Assembly (NCBI GenBank): GCA_036277115.1
Contig: DASUNM010000021.1
Span: forward strand, 62,001 to 126,000
Direction of reading: 5' to 3'
Source: Pyrinomonadaceae bacterium
Lineage (GTDB): Bacteria; Acidobacteriota; Blastocatellia; Pyrinomonadales; Pyrinomonadaceae
DNA length: 64,000 bases
Shown: in pieces, positions 25,001 through 33,039 of the stretch
Layout of the letters: each line of letters begins with the position of its first letter
How positions within the stretch are numbered: the first letter of the stretch is position 1
Made by a program: the position numbers and the translations under genes
The notes under the pieces: generated by a model
Told to the model about the DNA's origin: nothing
The model's database searches: none
What the model saw: only the letters and a program-made list of their open reading frames with translations

Positions 25001-25431
25001 TCACTAGCTAACTTAGGTGCGGGAAAATCTTTATGCACTTCGTGACCGCGAAAGGTCGCGCGTATTTCTAACTCACTAATCTGATTTGAACCGACGGAAT
25101 TCGGATTGAACGCAGCGCCTTGTTCGTTGGTGAGACTAAGAAGAGAGTGTGTGACGGTCTCGCCGGGACGGATCGTGCCGATCTGCATGCTGTAGAGCGT
25201 TCCTCCCACGTAAATCCTTAAACTTGTGTTCAAGTATGGCTCTTGTTCCGTATTGCGGATGGACACGTTCCCGGAGTCGTAAGTTACTGCCGGCCGGAAG
25301 GGAAGCGTCGCGTAAGGATCGCTGGCGACGTTCGGAGACTGTCGCAGCCAGAGAACTGCACTCACGATGAACCCGGCAACGGCAATCGACACTAAGACGG
25401 CAAGGATCAGGATGCGTAACTTTAGGCTCAA
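24997..25431 (-). CDS. Membrane-anchored protein of unknown function
   Basis: A 144-residue protein with one N-terminal membrane helix (residues 5-28) and an exported beta-rich domain containing SIRNTEQEPYLNTSLRIYVG and IGTIRPGETVTHSL. I do not recognise the family; the layout resembles small periplasmic Ig-like domains. The last residues, LASE, and the TGA stop border a heptamer array, so the natural C-terminus may have been trimmed. A 16-residue piece of a paralogue survives at 22197-22241, on the other side of the beta-lactamase-like gene. Confidence 0.75.
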   Translation of the reverse strand: MSLKLRILILAVLVSIAVAGFIVSAVLWLRQSPNVASDPYATLPFRPAVTYDSGNVSIRNTEQEPYLNTSLRIYVGGTLYSMQIGTIRPGETVTHSLLSLTNEQGAAFNPNSVGSNQISELEIRATFRGHEVHKDFPAPKLASE

Positions 25432-25456
25432 GACAATCGACAGATTACTCTAAAAA

Positions 25457-25556
25457 CAGTTGGCGGTGGGCAGTGAGCTGTGGGCAGTGGGCGGTGTGCA
25501 GTGGGCAGTGGGCGGTGAGCAGAAGTCAGTACCACCTGCGGTAGCGGGTGGGTTCA
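25457..25556. repeat. Heptamer array followed by a family G unit
   Basis: Units of GTGGGCA, GTGAGCA and GTGGGCG up to about 25522, then AAGTCAGTACCACCTGCGG and TAGCGGGTGGGTTCA (family G). The same array-plus-G order occurs at 28000-28080 and 38752-38808. Confidence 0.82.
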
Positions 25557-25625
25557 CGCCGAGGCGCCAAGACGCAAAGGAACTCAAACGGATCCAAAGC
25601 GCCGTCGAGGCCGGCGCAGTCCAAA

Positions 25626-25806
25626 GTGCGCGGAGCGCACGCGGCTGTGCCGCAGCACATAGCGGAAAGGCTCGGCCTTTCCGGCTCGCTCTTCAAGTAG
25701 CTCGAGGCTGCGCCTCGAGCTTCGGCGGCGTAGCCGCAAATCAAAAACCAATCACCACAGGGTAAGCCAGAGGCTTACCGCCATGTGCGGCGGCAAAGCC
25801 GCGTAA
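25626..25806. repeat. Family D element (copy 3) with a family B terminus
   Basis: GTGCGCGGAGCGCAC leads into GCGGCTGTGCCGCAGCACA, a GGAAAGGCTCGGCCTTTCC hairpin, GCTCGAGGCTGCGCCTCGAG, GCGGCGTAGCCGC, a GGTAAGCCAGAGGCTTACC hairpin and finally TGTGCGGCGGCAAAGCCGC. It is a longer version of copy 2. Confidence 0.75.
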
Positions 25807-25850
25807 GGCAGACGACAGGAGGCGAAAGGCAGAAATCAGAAAGCAGAAAT

Positions 25851-26030
25851 CAGGCGCGAAGCGCCGCGATGAAATAGCCCCGACCGTCAGGTCGGGGTAA
25901 CAGTCACCAACAAGTGCATGAGGCCCGAAGGGCCGAGATGATTCATGCCGGTCCTCCGGACCTCGCCAATCATCCATAACCGTCACCACGACCTGACGGT
26001 CGTGGCTATCTCCTAACGGCCCTTCGGGCC
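25851..26030. repeat. Family A element (copy 3)
   Basis: Full length, with AGGCGCGAAGCGCC, CCCCGACCGTCAGGTCGGGG, AGGCCCGAAGGGCC, CACGACCTGACGGTCGTGG-CTATCTCC and GGCCCTTCGGGCC. It lies between a family D and a family B element with almost no spacer. Confidence 0.88.
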
Positions 26031-26047
26031 TGCCGTTTTGGATCAAA

Positions 26048-26229
26048 GAGCCCGCGAAGCGGGCGGCAGATGTTGCGTCGAACGTCGCCCGCTCCGCGGG
26101 CTTGGCTTTAGTTTGTAAATCGCGATCCTGGGGTTTGCTCGCTGCGCTCGCTGCACCCCAGGCCGGGGTCCCCAGCCGAGCATCTCGGCTGGGGTGGAAG
26201 TCTTTATGCTGACGTGCGCTCCGCGCACT
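26048..26229. repeat. Family B element lacking its left end (copy 6)
   Basis: It starts at the inner arm GAGCCCGCGAAGCGGGC and continues to the right terminus GTGCGCTCCGCGCAC. The left terminus is absent, with family A copy 3 in its place. CTCACTGCTCACTG heptamers follow to 26258. Confidence 0.88.
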
Positions 26230-26307
26230 ACTGACCTCACTGCTCACTGCTCACTGTTTGAGGAATCTGTGGATTATATTAGTCGCACCAGCGGAGATCT
26301 GATCACG

Positions 26308-28005
26308 ATGCATAAATGTAAATTGGCGATACTCGCAATTGCAGTACTACTACTGCCGCACTCCGGCGCCGGTTATCTATTTGCCCAAAATCCTCGAATT
26401 GCTCTGGGCCCACAAGAGACTAAGACCGAACCGATCACTCGCCAGGAAACACTGCGCGGCTCGATCACGCCGGAACGCGAATGGTGGGACGTTCTGCATT
26501 ACCACTTGCAGGTGGAGTTCTCACCGGCAACCAGAAGGTTGAAAGGGTCGAACACAATAACTTTCAAGACGCTAAAACCGGGTAACAAAATGCAAATTGA
26601 TTTGCAGCCGCCATTAGCAATCACCAAGATCACCCACGGCGACTCGCAACTCAAATTTGAACGTGAAGGAAATGTCTACTGGGTCATGTTTGCCAGGGAC
26701 ATTCCCAAAGGCACTGAGGACAAGATCGAAATATTTTACGAAGGCGTGCCGGTGGTCAGCAGGAATCCGCCCTGGGTGGGCGGGATAACTTGGGGAAGAG
26801 ACGATCTGGGAGAGCATTTCATCGTGACCACTTGTCAGGGCATTGGCGCGAGTATCTGGTGGCCCAACAAAGATCATGGCTCTGAGGAACCCGAACGCGG
26901 CATGAAGATCAGTGTAACGGTGCCGGAGAATTTATCTGCTGTTTCGAACGGGCGCTTGAAAAAGACGGATCATGATGTGGCGGGGAAGAAGAAAACCTTC
27001 CATTGGGAAGTCCTGAATCCGATCAACAACTACGGCGTCAACGTCAACATCGCCAACTACATAAAGCTCGCGGAAAAGTACCAGGGGAAAGGTGGCGTGC
27101 TGGATATCGAGTATTGGGTCCTGCCTCATCAGAAGGAAGCGGCGCTCAAACACTTCAAAGAAGTTCCGCGGATGCTGGAAGCGTTCGAGCACTGGTTTGG
27201 GAAATATCCTTTTTATGAAGACGGTTACAAACTGGTCGCGGTCCAATATCCGGGGATGGAACATCAGAGCTCGGTTACTTACGGCAACTGGTTCAGGAAC
27301 GGCTATTGGGACCGGGACCCTTGTGCCTGCGGGGTCGGGTTCAAATTTGACTTCATCATTGTCCACGAATCGGCGCATGAGTGGTTCGCCAACAACATTT
27401 CCATGAAAGACGCAGCCGACATGTGGATTCATGAAGGCTTTGCCAATTACGCCGAAAACCTTTTTGTCGAATACCACTTCGGGAAGAAGGACGCGGAGGA
27501 TTACGTCGTCGGTACCCGCCGCAGCATCGGAAACGACCGTACGATCATTGGCGTTTATAACTCGAACCGGCAAGGTTCAGGCGACATGTATCCCAAAGGC
27601 GGGAACATGCTGCACACCATCCGCCACATCATCAATGACGACGCGAAGTGGCTCGCGATCCTGCGCGGTCTCAACGCTGATTTTTGGCATCAGACCGTGA
27701 CGACGGAACAGATCGAAGGCTATATCAGCACTAAGGCCGGGATTGATCTCAGTAAGTTATTTGACCAATACCTGCGGACGACAAAGATTCCCTTGTTGAA
27801 ATACAACGTGAACGGGAAGAGCCTGTCGTTTTACTACGAAAGAGTCGTTAAGGGATTCGCCATGCCGGTTCGCGTAACTATTAATGGCAAGGAAATTCAG
27901 ATAACACCGAACGAAGTAAAACAGACTCTTGAGTACACTGAAGAAATCAAAACCTTTGAGGTGAATCGCAACTTCTATATTGATGCAGCGAAGAGTGAGC
28001 AGTGA
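26308..28005 (+). CDS. Secreted M1 family metallopeptidase
   Basis: A 565-residue exported peptidase. The signal peptide (about 1-28, ending LFAQ) is followed by an M1-type beta saddle (WDVLHYHLQVEF) and a thermolysin-like domain with VHESAHEWFANN (HExxH) and the third ligand in IHEGFANYAENLF. The segment YPGMEHQSSVTYG replaces the GAMEN motif with GMEH, consistent with this subgroup. It is shorter than aminopeptidase N and lacks the long helical C-terminus. The ATG at 26308 gives the signal peptide. The final residues SEQ and the TGA stop are encoded by GTGAGCA heptamers. It is probably a periplasmic aminopeptidase. Confidence 0.9.
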   Translation: MHKCKLAILAIAVLLLPHSGAGYLFAQNPRIALGPQETKTEPITRQETLRGSITPEREWWDVLHYHLQVEFSPATRRLKGSNTITFKTLKPGNKMQIDLQPPLAITKITHGDSQLKFEREGNVYWVMFARDIPKGTEDKIEIFYEGVPVVSRNPPWVGGITWGRDDLGEHFIVTTCQGIGASIWWPNKDHGSEEPERGMKISVTVPENLSAVSNGRLKKTDHDVAGKKKTFHWEVLNPINNYGVNVNIANYIKLAEKYQGKGGVLDIEYWVLPHQKEAALKHFKEVPRMLEAFEHWFGKYPFYEDGYKLVAVQYPGMEHQSSVTYGNWFRNGYWDRDPCACGVGFKFDFIIVHESAHEWFANNISMKDAADMWIHEGFANYAENLFVEYHFGKKDAEDYVVGTRRSIGNDRTIIGVYNSNRQGSGDMYPKGGNMLHTIRHIINDDAKWLAILRGLNADFWHQTVTTEQIEGYISTKAGIDLSKLFDQYLRTTKIPLLKYNVNGKSLSFYYERVVKGFAMPVRVTINGKEIQITPNEVKQTLEYTEEIKTFEVNRNFYIDAAKSEQ

Positions 28006-28080
28006 GTGCGCAGTGCGCAGTGCGCAGTGGGCAGTGGGCGGTGAGCGGTGAGGTCAGTACCGGGAGCGGTAGGACCGGGT
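27994..28080. repeat. Heptamer array and family G unit
   Basis: AGTGAGC and AGTGCGC units begin inside the M1 gene, providing its stop, and are followed at 28052 by GTCAGTACCGGGAGCGGTAG, a family G unit. Confidence 0.8.
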
Positions 28081-28157
28081 AAGAGGTTCATCCGTAATGT
28101 GTGGATAACTTCTTTGCGCCCTTGTGTGAACCTGCCGGTTGGTAATATTCCTTTCCC

Positions 28158-29063
28158 ATGCGGACTAAACGCACTTCGATCCTGCGAGCGGTGTTCATCG
28201 TTCTCTGTGGCTTAACCGCAGTCGCGGCGCAGGCGCAAAACAAACTCCCGCGTAACACCAGAGAGGGATTCATAACTACGCGCGATGGAGTGCGGATTCA
28301 TTACTACGAGTCCAAACCCAAATCGCCGAATCGGAATCCGACCCTCCTGTTTGTCCCGGGCCTGATGACGCCCGGATGGATTTGGGAGCATCAGCTTGCA
28401 CACTTCGCCCGGGCCCACCGCGTGGTGGCGATGGACCCGCGCTCACAAGGTCAATCTTCGAAGCCTGCCGACGGCCACTACCCGGCGGCGCGGGCCCGCG
28501 ACATAAAAAGCGTCGTGGACCAATTGAAATTGAAACCGGTGGTGCTGGTGGCCTACACCTCAGCGGTCACCGAAGCTGCTTCCTACGTAGATCAATTCGG
28601 CACCGAAACCCTCGCCGGCCTGGTTCTGGTGAACGGGATTGCCGGGCGCGAGTACGACGAGGCGACGCTGTCCGGCCTGCTCGCCTTCACGAACTCATTT
28701 CAGCTCGACCGGCGGAAGGCGGCCGACCGTTTCGTGCGCGGACTGTATAAGAAGCCGCAGAGTGAGGACTACATTCGCAGGATGACGCAGGCGACGCTGC
28801 GGATGCCGACCGATTCCGTCGTGGCGCTAATCGTCGGAGGCGTGTCGTCCGATAACCGTCCGGCTTTGGCGAAGATCGATAAGCCGACGCTCATCGTCGT
28901 CGCGCTGGTCAGACCGTGGATGCAATTTTACGAGGATTTGCAGAAGCGCATTCGCGGGTCGCGCATGGAGATTTTCGAAGACGCGGGGCACGCGCTGTTT
29001 GTGGACGAGGCCGCGCGGTTTAATAGGCTGCTTGAGTCATTTCTTAAAACACTGCAGAACTGA
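28158..29063 (+). CDS. Secreted alpha/beta hydrolase-fold protein with altered active site
   Basis: A 301-residue protein with a signal peptide (about 1-26). The fold is clear: LLFVPGLMTPGWIWEHQ, then MDPRSQGQSS, then the nucleophile-elbow strand VVLVAYTSAVTEA, and a final His in FEDAGHALFVDE. The elbow should read GxSxG but is AYTSA, placing Thr134 where the Ser nucleophile is expected, and the acid-bearing strand (PTLIVVALVRPW) has no Asp. Only the His is conserved. It is therefore either a non-hydrolytic member or one with an unusual mechanism. It might belong with the exported peptidases nearby but is not in an obvious operon. Confidence 0.85.
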   Translation: MRTKRTSILRAVFIVLCGLTAVAAQAQNKLPRNTREGFITTRDGVRIHYYESKPKSPNRNPTLLFVPGLMTPGWIWEHQLAHFARAHRVVAMDPRSQGQSSKPADGHYPAARARDIKSVVDQLKLKPVVLVAYTSAVTEAASYVDQFGTETLAGLVLVNGIAGREYDEATLSGLLAFTNSFQLDRRKAADRFVRGLYKKPQSEDYIRRMTQATLRMPTDSVVALIVGGVSSDNRPALAKIDKPTLIVVALVRPWMQFYEDLQKRIRGSRMEIFEDAGHALFVDEAARFNRLLESFLKTLQN

Positions 29064-29077
29064 GTGCGCTCTTCCTT

Positions 29078-29256
29078 AGGCGCGAAGCGCCGCGATGTAA
29101 TAGCCCCGACCGTCAGGTCGGGGTAATAGTCACCAACATGAGCAAGAGGCCCGAAGGGCCGACATAATTCATGCCGATCCTTCGGACCTCGCCAATCATC
29201 CGTAACCTTCACCACGACCTGACGGTCGTGGCTATTTCCAAACGGCCCTTCGGGCC
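29078..29256. repeat. Family A element (copy 4)
   Basis: Full-length copy with the same hairpin order as copies 1 and 3, ending CACGACCTGACGGTCGTGG-CTATTTCC-AAACGGCCCTTCGG. It lies between two convergent genes, where it could also act as a two-way terminator. Confidence 0.88.
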
Positions 29257-29260
29257 TAAC

Positions 29261-30148
29261 TCACCGCAAATATCTGATGAACCATTCGAGCGTGCGCGTC
29301 CAGGCCAGCTTGGCGGCGGCTTCGTCATAACGCGGCGTGGTGTCGTTGTGGAAGCCGTGCTGTTTGCCTTCATACATGTGTGACTCAAACACTTTGTTGT
29401 TGGCTTTCAGCGCCGCTTCATAGGCTGCGATGCCGGAGTTAACCCCCTGGTCGTTGCCCGCGTAATTAAACATCAGCGGCGCGGAAATCTTCGGGACATC
29501 AGCGACGCCCGCCTGCCGGCCATAGAACGCAACGCCGGCGTTCAGATCAGAGCCCAGCAGCACGGCCAGTTGATTCACCATTCCGCCGCCGAAACAAAAA
29601 CCGACCGCGCCAAGTTTGCCGTTGGAATCTTTACGGGCTTTGAGCCACTTGGCTGCCGCGACGAAATCTTCGGTCATCTTCTTTCCATCCACGTTCCGAA
29701 AAGCAGCGCGAGCTTTGTCTTCGTCGCCGGGATAACCTCCGACCGACGTCAAGCCATCGGGCGCAAAGGCGATGAAGTTGGCGATCGCGAAGCGACGCGC
29801 CACGTCTTCGATATAAGGATTGAGTCCGCGGTTTTCGTGAATGACGAGCACGACCGGGCGCTTGCCACTTTTTGCCGGGCGCGCGAGGTAGCCTTTGATG
29901 GTGCCGTTTCCGGCCGGGGAGGGCACAACTTCGTAACCAACCTTGATGCGTTTGTCAGCGGGCGGCACCTGCTGAGCCCAGGCGAAGTTCGGCGTCATTT
30001 CCCGGAAAATTGCCGCGACGGTCAGGCCGCCGATCGCAAACTTAGCGGCGCCATCGAGGAAAGCGCGGCGGTCAATGTCGCCGTGTTGGTATTCGTGAAA
30101 GAGGTCTAACAACTCCTGCGGATAGTCGGCTGCTGTTTTACGTTCCAT
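29261..30148 (-). CDS. Dienelactone hydrolase family protein (YghX-like), Tat signal
   Basis: A 295-residue alpha/beta hydrolase. After a roughly 25-residue leader, RRAFLDGAAKFAIGG looks like a Tat signal, so export in a folded state is likely. The catalytic triad is Cys in GFCFGGG, Asp in YAGNDQGVN and His in KQHGFHND, as in dienelactone hydrolases. Together with the leader, the sequence resembles E. coli YghX. It hydrolyses lactone or ester substrates of unknown identity. A GGGAGGAA ribosome site precedes the ATG. Upstream lies a CACAGATTAC-type tandem repeat. Confidence 0.9.
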   Translation of the reverse strand: MERKTAADYPQELLDLFHEYQHGDIDRRAFLDGAAKFAIGGLTVAAIFREMTPNFAWAQQVPPADKRIKVGYEVVPSPAGNGTIKGYLARPAKSGKRPVVLVIHENRGLNPYIEDVARRFAIANFIAFAPDGLTSVGGYPGDEDKARAAFRNVDGKKMTEDFVAAAKWLKARKDSNGKLGAVGFCFGGGMVNQLAVLLGSDLNAGVAFYGRQAGVADVPKISAPLMFNYAGNDQGVNSGIAAYEAALKANNKVFESHMYEGKQHGFHNDTTPRYDEAAAKLAWTRTLEWFIRYLR

Positions 30149-30168
30149 GGGTTCCTCCCAGAATCATC

Positions 30169-30305
30169 CACAGATTACACAGATTACACAGATAAGAATA
30201 GACAGGATTTAATGATTTACACGATTCACACACAATGCTCACAGTCAGAAATGCTACGCTTTCGTGTGGCGAGAAATATCCTGTAAATCTTGTTAATCCT
30301 GTCTC
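30169..30305. repeat. CACAGATTAC-type tandem units in the gap between two minus-strand genes
   Basis: ATCCACAGATTACACAGATT and ACACAGAT at 30169-30194, followed by AT-rich sequence up to the regulator gene. The phrase TCCTGTAAATC recurs as a loosely inverted CAGGATTTAATG. I see no gene here. Confidence 0.6.
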
Positions 30306-32156
30306 TCACCGCCGCAGTGTCACCGTTCCGCGCTCAACAGCAAAGAGTCGCCAGTCACCGGGAAGGTCAGCGAAGGTGTGAACCCCCTTGTCCGCAAACT
30401 CGATTCCTGAACCGGCCACTAGATCCTTAACCGTGCTGGAAACCAGAACTTCGCGGGCGGCCGCGCGGTTTGCCACTTGCGCGCCGACGAGCGGAGCAAG
30501 GCCGCGCACCTTCACATCACTTGTCACCCCGCCCGACAAACTCTCCATCTCACACTCGCCGGTGTGTAACCCCGCACGCATCAAGACACCCAGGCGCGAG
30601 GCGGACTCGGTGATCGCGCACGCACATCGAATCGCACGTGCCGGCCCATCGAAAATTGCGAGCGGGCGATCGCCGACCATGTCGATCCCGCGTCCCCGGA
30701 ACCACTCAATCTCTTTCCGCACCTGCTCGCGCAAGCGATTAAGGAGCGCATACCACTGTTCATTTCCCAGACGTTGGGCATGCGCGTTCGAGTCGATGAT
30801 CTGAGTGGACAAAACCGTAGCCAGAACCGTGTCACGCTCCTGCGTCTGGCGGACGCCGGTCAAAAATTCCTCAACTTCATCGAGAATCGCATCCTGATCG
30901 CCCACGAAAGGAAGATGATCCTCGCCCGGTAGTTCCACGTACTTCGCATTCGGAATGTGCTCCGCTACATATCGGCCTTCTTCTACTTTCAAACACTGGT
31001 CGCCAGTACGATGAATGACCAGCGTCGGCACATGAACTGACGGCAAGACCGGGCGCACATCGATCTCCGCGTTCATCTGAGTCAGGGCCAGGGCGGCGCC
31101 CGGACTGGCGCCCATGCGCAGATAGGTGGCCCACCATTCGCGAAACTTCGGATCGCCGGCGACGCTGGGCGCGCGTTCTTCGAGACCAACCGGCCCGCCC
31201 CACTGTTCACGCATCTCTTCGAAAAAGTGTTGGCGCTGTTCGGTGGTGGGCGCCCAGGGGTAATCATCGTCACGAATCCGTTTGGCGTAGGTACCCATCA
31301 TGACCAGGGCGAGCGTTTTTTCCGGATAGGTCGCGGCAAAAAGACTGCACATGGGCCCGCCTTCAGAGACGCCGCAAAGCGCTGCGCGTTCTGATCCGAC
31401 CGCATCCATTACCGCCCGGACGTCGTCCATGCGCTGCTCAAGGGTAGGCAATTCATTAAGCGGCACGCGGTCCGAAAGTCCGGTGCCGCGTTTATCAAAG
31501 AGAATGAGCCGCGCGAAAGAAGCGAGGCGCATGAGGAAGCGCGCGAAACTCGGCTCGCGCCAAAAATACTCGAGATGCGAAACCCAACCCATGACGAAGA
31601 CGAGATCAATCGGGGCTTCCCCAATCACCTGGTAGGCGATATTCACATCGCCACTGCGCGCGTACATCGTCTCGGGAGGGCGGTCGAGAGTGACGGGGGT
31701 ACGCACTCCTCCGGAGTGCTGCATGCCAGAGGCATGCGTGCCGACCTGGCCGCCGTCGACGATAGCGGAGGTACGCAGTCCTCCGGAGTGCTGCATGCCA
31801 GAGGCATGCGTACCAACTTCATCACGAATCTCTTTCACGTCCGCGACGAACCGGTAGCCACGTTTCGGCACCGTCTCGATGTACTTGGCTCCACCGGCGC
31901 CCAGAACCTTTCTCAACGTCGAAATGTTTTGGGCCAGATTGTTTCCCTCGACGAAGCTATCCGGCCAAACCTGCGTCATTAACTCCTCAGTGGTGAGCAG
32001 TTGACCGTTGTGCTCAACGAGGGCGAGGAGGGTGTCAAATGCCTTAGGAGTCAGCGAAACAAGGCTGTTTTTGTGGAAAAGCAGGCGCTCGGTCACATCC
32101 ACCCGAAAGGCTCCGAATTCGTAGGAAAGCTTTGTCCGGGCTTTGATCACGGTCAT
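30306..32156 (-). CDS. Winged-helix / alpha-beta hydrolase / class III cyclase fusion
   Basis: A 616-residue three-part protein. Residues 10-105 are an OmpR/CadC-type winged helix (LTPKAFDTLLALVEHNG, YIETVPKRGYRFVADV). Residues 160-435 are an alpha/beta hydrolase domain with LILFDKRGTGLSDR, the elbow CGVSEGGPM (GxSxG intact) and a final His in GEDHLPF. Residues 440-616 resemble a class III adenylate cyclase (DGPARAIRCACAI, RAGLHTGECE). The first metal-binding Asp of the cyclase (usually FTDIVGST) is Gln452, so cyclase activity is doubtful; the second, Asp496, remains. The linker (115-152) carries two in-frame copies of a palindromic repeat. It is probably a one-component sensor-regulator of unknown ligand. 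Confidence 0.88.
   Translation of the reverse strand: MTVIKARTKLSYEFGAFRVDVTERLLFHKNSLVSLTPKAFDTLLALVEHNGQLLTTEELMTQVWPDSFVEGNNLAQNISTLRKVLGAGGAKYIETVPKRGYRFVADVKEIRDEVGTHASGMQHSGGLRTSAIVDGGQVGTHASGMQHSGGVRTPVTLDRPPETMYARSGDVNIAYQVIGEAPIDLVFVMGWVSHLEYFWREPSFARFLMRLASFARLILFDKRGTGLSDRVPLNELPTLEQRMDDVRAVMDAVGSERAALCGVSEGGPMCSLFAATYPEKTLALVMMGTYAKRIRDDDYPWAPTTEQRQHFFEEMREQWGGPVGLEERAPSVAGDPKFREWWATYLRMGASPGAALALTQMNAEIDVRPVLPSVHVPTLVIHRTGDQCLKVEEGRYVAEHIPNAKYVELPGEDHLPFVGDQDAILDEVEEFLTGVRQTQERDTVLATVLSTQIIDSNAHAQRLGNEQWYALLNRLREQVRKEIEWFRGRGIDMVGDRPLAIFDGPARAIRCACAITESASRLGVLMRAGLHTGECEMESLSGGVTSDVKVRGLAPLVGAQVANRAAAREVLVSSTVKDLVAGSGIEFADKGVHTFADLPGDWRLFAVERGTVTLRR
31699..31812. repeat. Two in-frame palindromic repeats inside the regulator gene
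   Basis: Two 42 bp copies (31699-31740 and 31771-31812), 72 bp apart, so exactly 24 codons. Each holds the near-palindromes ACTCCTCCGGAGT and GCATGCC-AGA-GGCATGC. They differ at very few positions. On the coding strand both read THASGMQHSGG. They lie in the linker between the winged helix and the hydrolase domain, so the insertion does not break a domain. Confidence 0.85.
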
Positions 32157-32394
32157 TCAGAACTCTCTAACAAGAATCTCAGAAGGATTTCAGACCCACC
32201 TAAATACGCGCCGCCGCAGAAAGGGTATCGTCCATCGCGGTTAGACAAGTGACGACAAAATTCTTTGAAAAGTTTTTAGGAACGGCTTCGCAAGATATAG
32301 CCCAGGGCGCGTCTATCTTACTGCGAAATCCGGCAACGAAAAAACTTACGCCATCTTGATTCAAAATTACACCAACAAAGAAGGAGTTTCTGAG
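32157..32394. promoter_or_regulatory. Divergent intergenic region, promoters presumed
   Basis: A 238 bp gap between the divergent fusion regulator and the secreted protein gene. It holds an AAGAAGGAG ribosome site at about 32377-32386 for the plus-strand gene and AT-rich stretches, but no hairpin repeat. A winged-helix regulator often controls its divergent neighbour, so an operator may lie here; I cannot point to one. Confidence 0.4.
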
Positions 32395-33030
32395 ATGATC
32401 ACCCGCTTTGCTTTAACGTTAACGCTGCTCTTGATGGCCTGCGCCATCGCTAGCGCACAACCTCAGGCCAAGGGCACCTACAAGTTCACGCTCGGCGACA
32501 ACAATGCGAAACACGTAGAGTTCGACGCCCAGGGCCGCGAGGGCGGCGGAGCGTCCGGCACCCTGTTCGTGAGTGACGAGGCCACCATCGTCTACCACGA
32601 CGTCGATGGAGATGGCTCCCCAGAAGAGAAGTACACGGGCTACTCGATGCTCGTCGCGTTCGACGACATGACCGTCGATAAAAACCAGGCGGTAATGCAG
32701 GGCGTCGTCCGTGACTCGACTATCCCGTTCCTGGTCGGGCAGCGCGTGCTGCTCACGGTCGAGGACAACGGCAACAACGAGCGCGAGCCGGATCGGCTGA
32801 CCTGGGGTGTCTACAAGCCAATCGAAAGGAATTGGATACCGTCGGACGCTGAATGGAAAGACGACCCCGGAGTGGGCTTGCGGTGGTGGGCAACTGACGC
32901 CGAGCGCAAAGACGACGTGGGTTACGAGATGCCGCGGGAAGATAAGATTAGCATCAAGTCCTTCACCCTTTCCGCGTACCTCTTTGTCGACACGAACGAC
33001 GGAGTTGGCGACATCATCGTCAGGCCGTAG
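32395..33030 (+). CDS. Secreted protein of unknown function
   Basis: A 211-residue protein with a signal peptide (MITRFALTLTLLLMACAIASAQ). The mature domain is rich in Asp and Gly (YHDVDGDGSPEEKY) and ends RWWATDAERKDD...SFTLSAYLFVDTNDGVGDI. I do not recognise it. The ATG at 32395 has an AAGGAG site 8 bases before it. Just after its TAG stop, in another frame, lies a second copy of its C-terminal module, so the gene may once have been longer. It lies opposite the winged-helix fusion regulator, which could control it. Confidence 0.75.
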   Translation: MITRFALTLTLLLMACAIASAQPQAKGTYKFTLGDNNAKHVEFDAQGREGGGASGTLFVSDEATIVYHDVDGDGSPEEKYTGYSMLVAFDDMTVDKNQAVMQGVVRDSTIPFLVGQRVLLTVEDNGNNEREPDRLTWGVYKPIERNWIPSDAEWKDDPGVGLRWWATDAERKDDVGYEMPREDKISIKSFTLSAYLFVDTNDGVGDIIVRP

Positions 33031-33039
33031 CGTTCGCGC

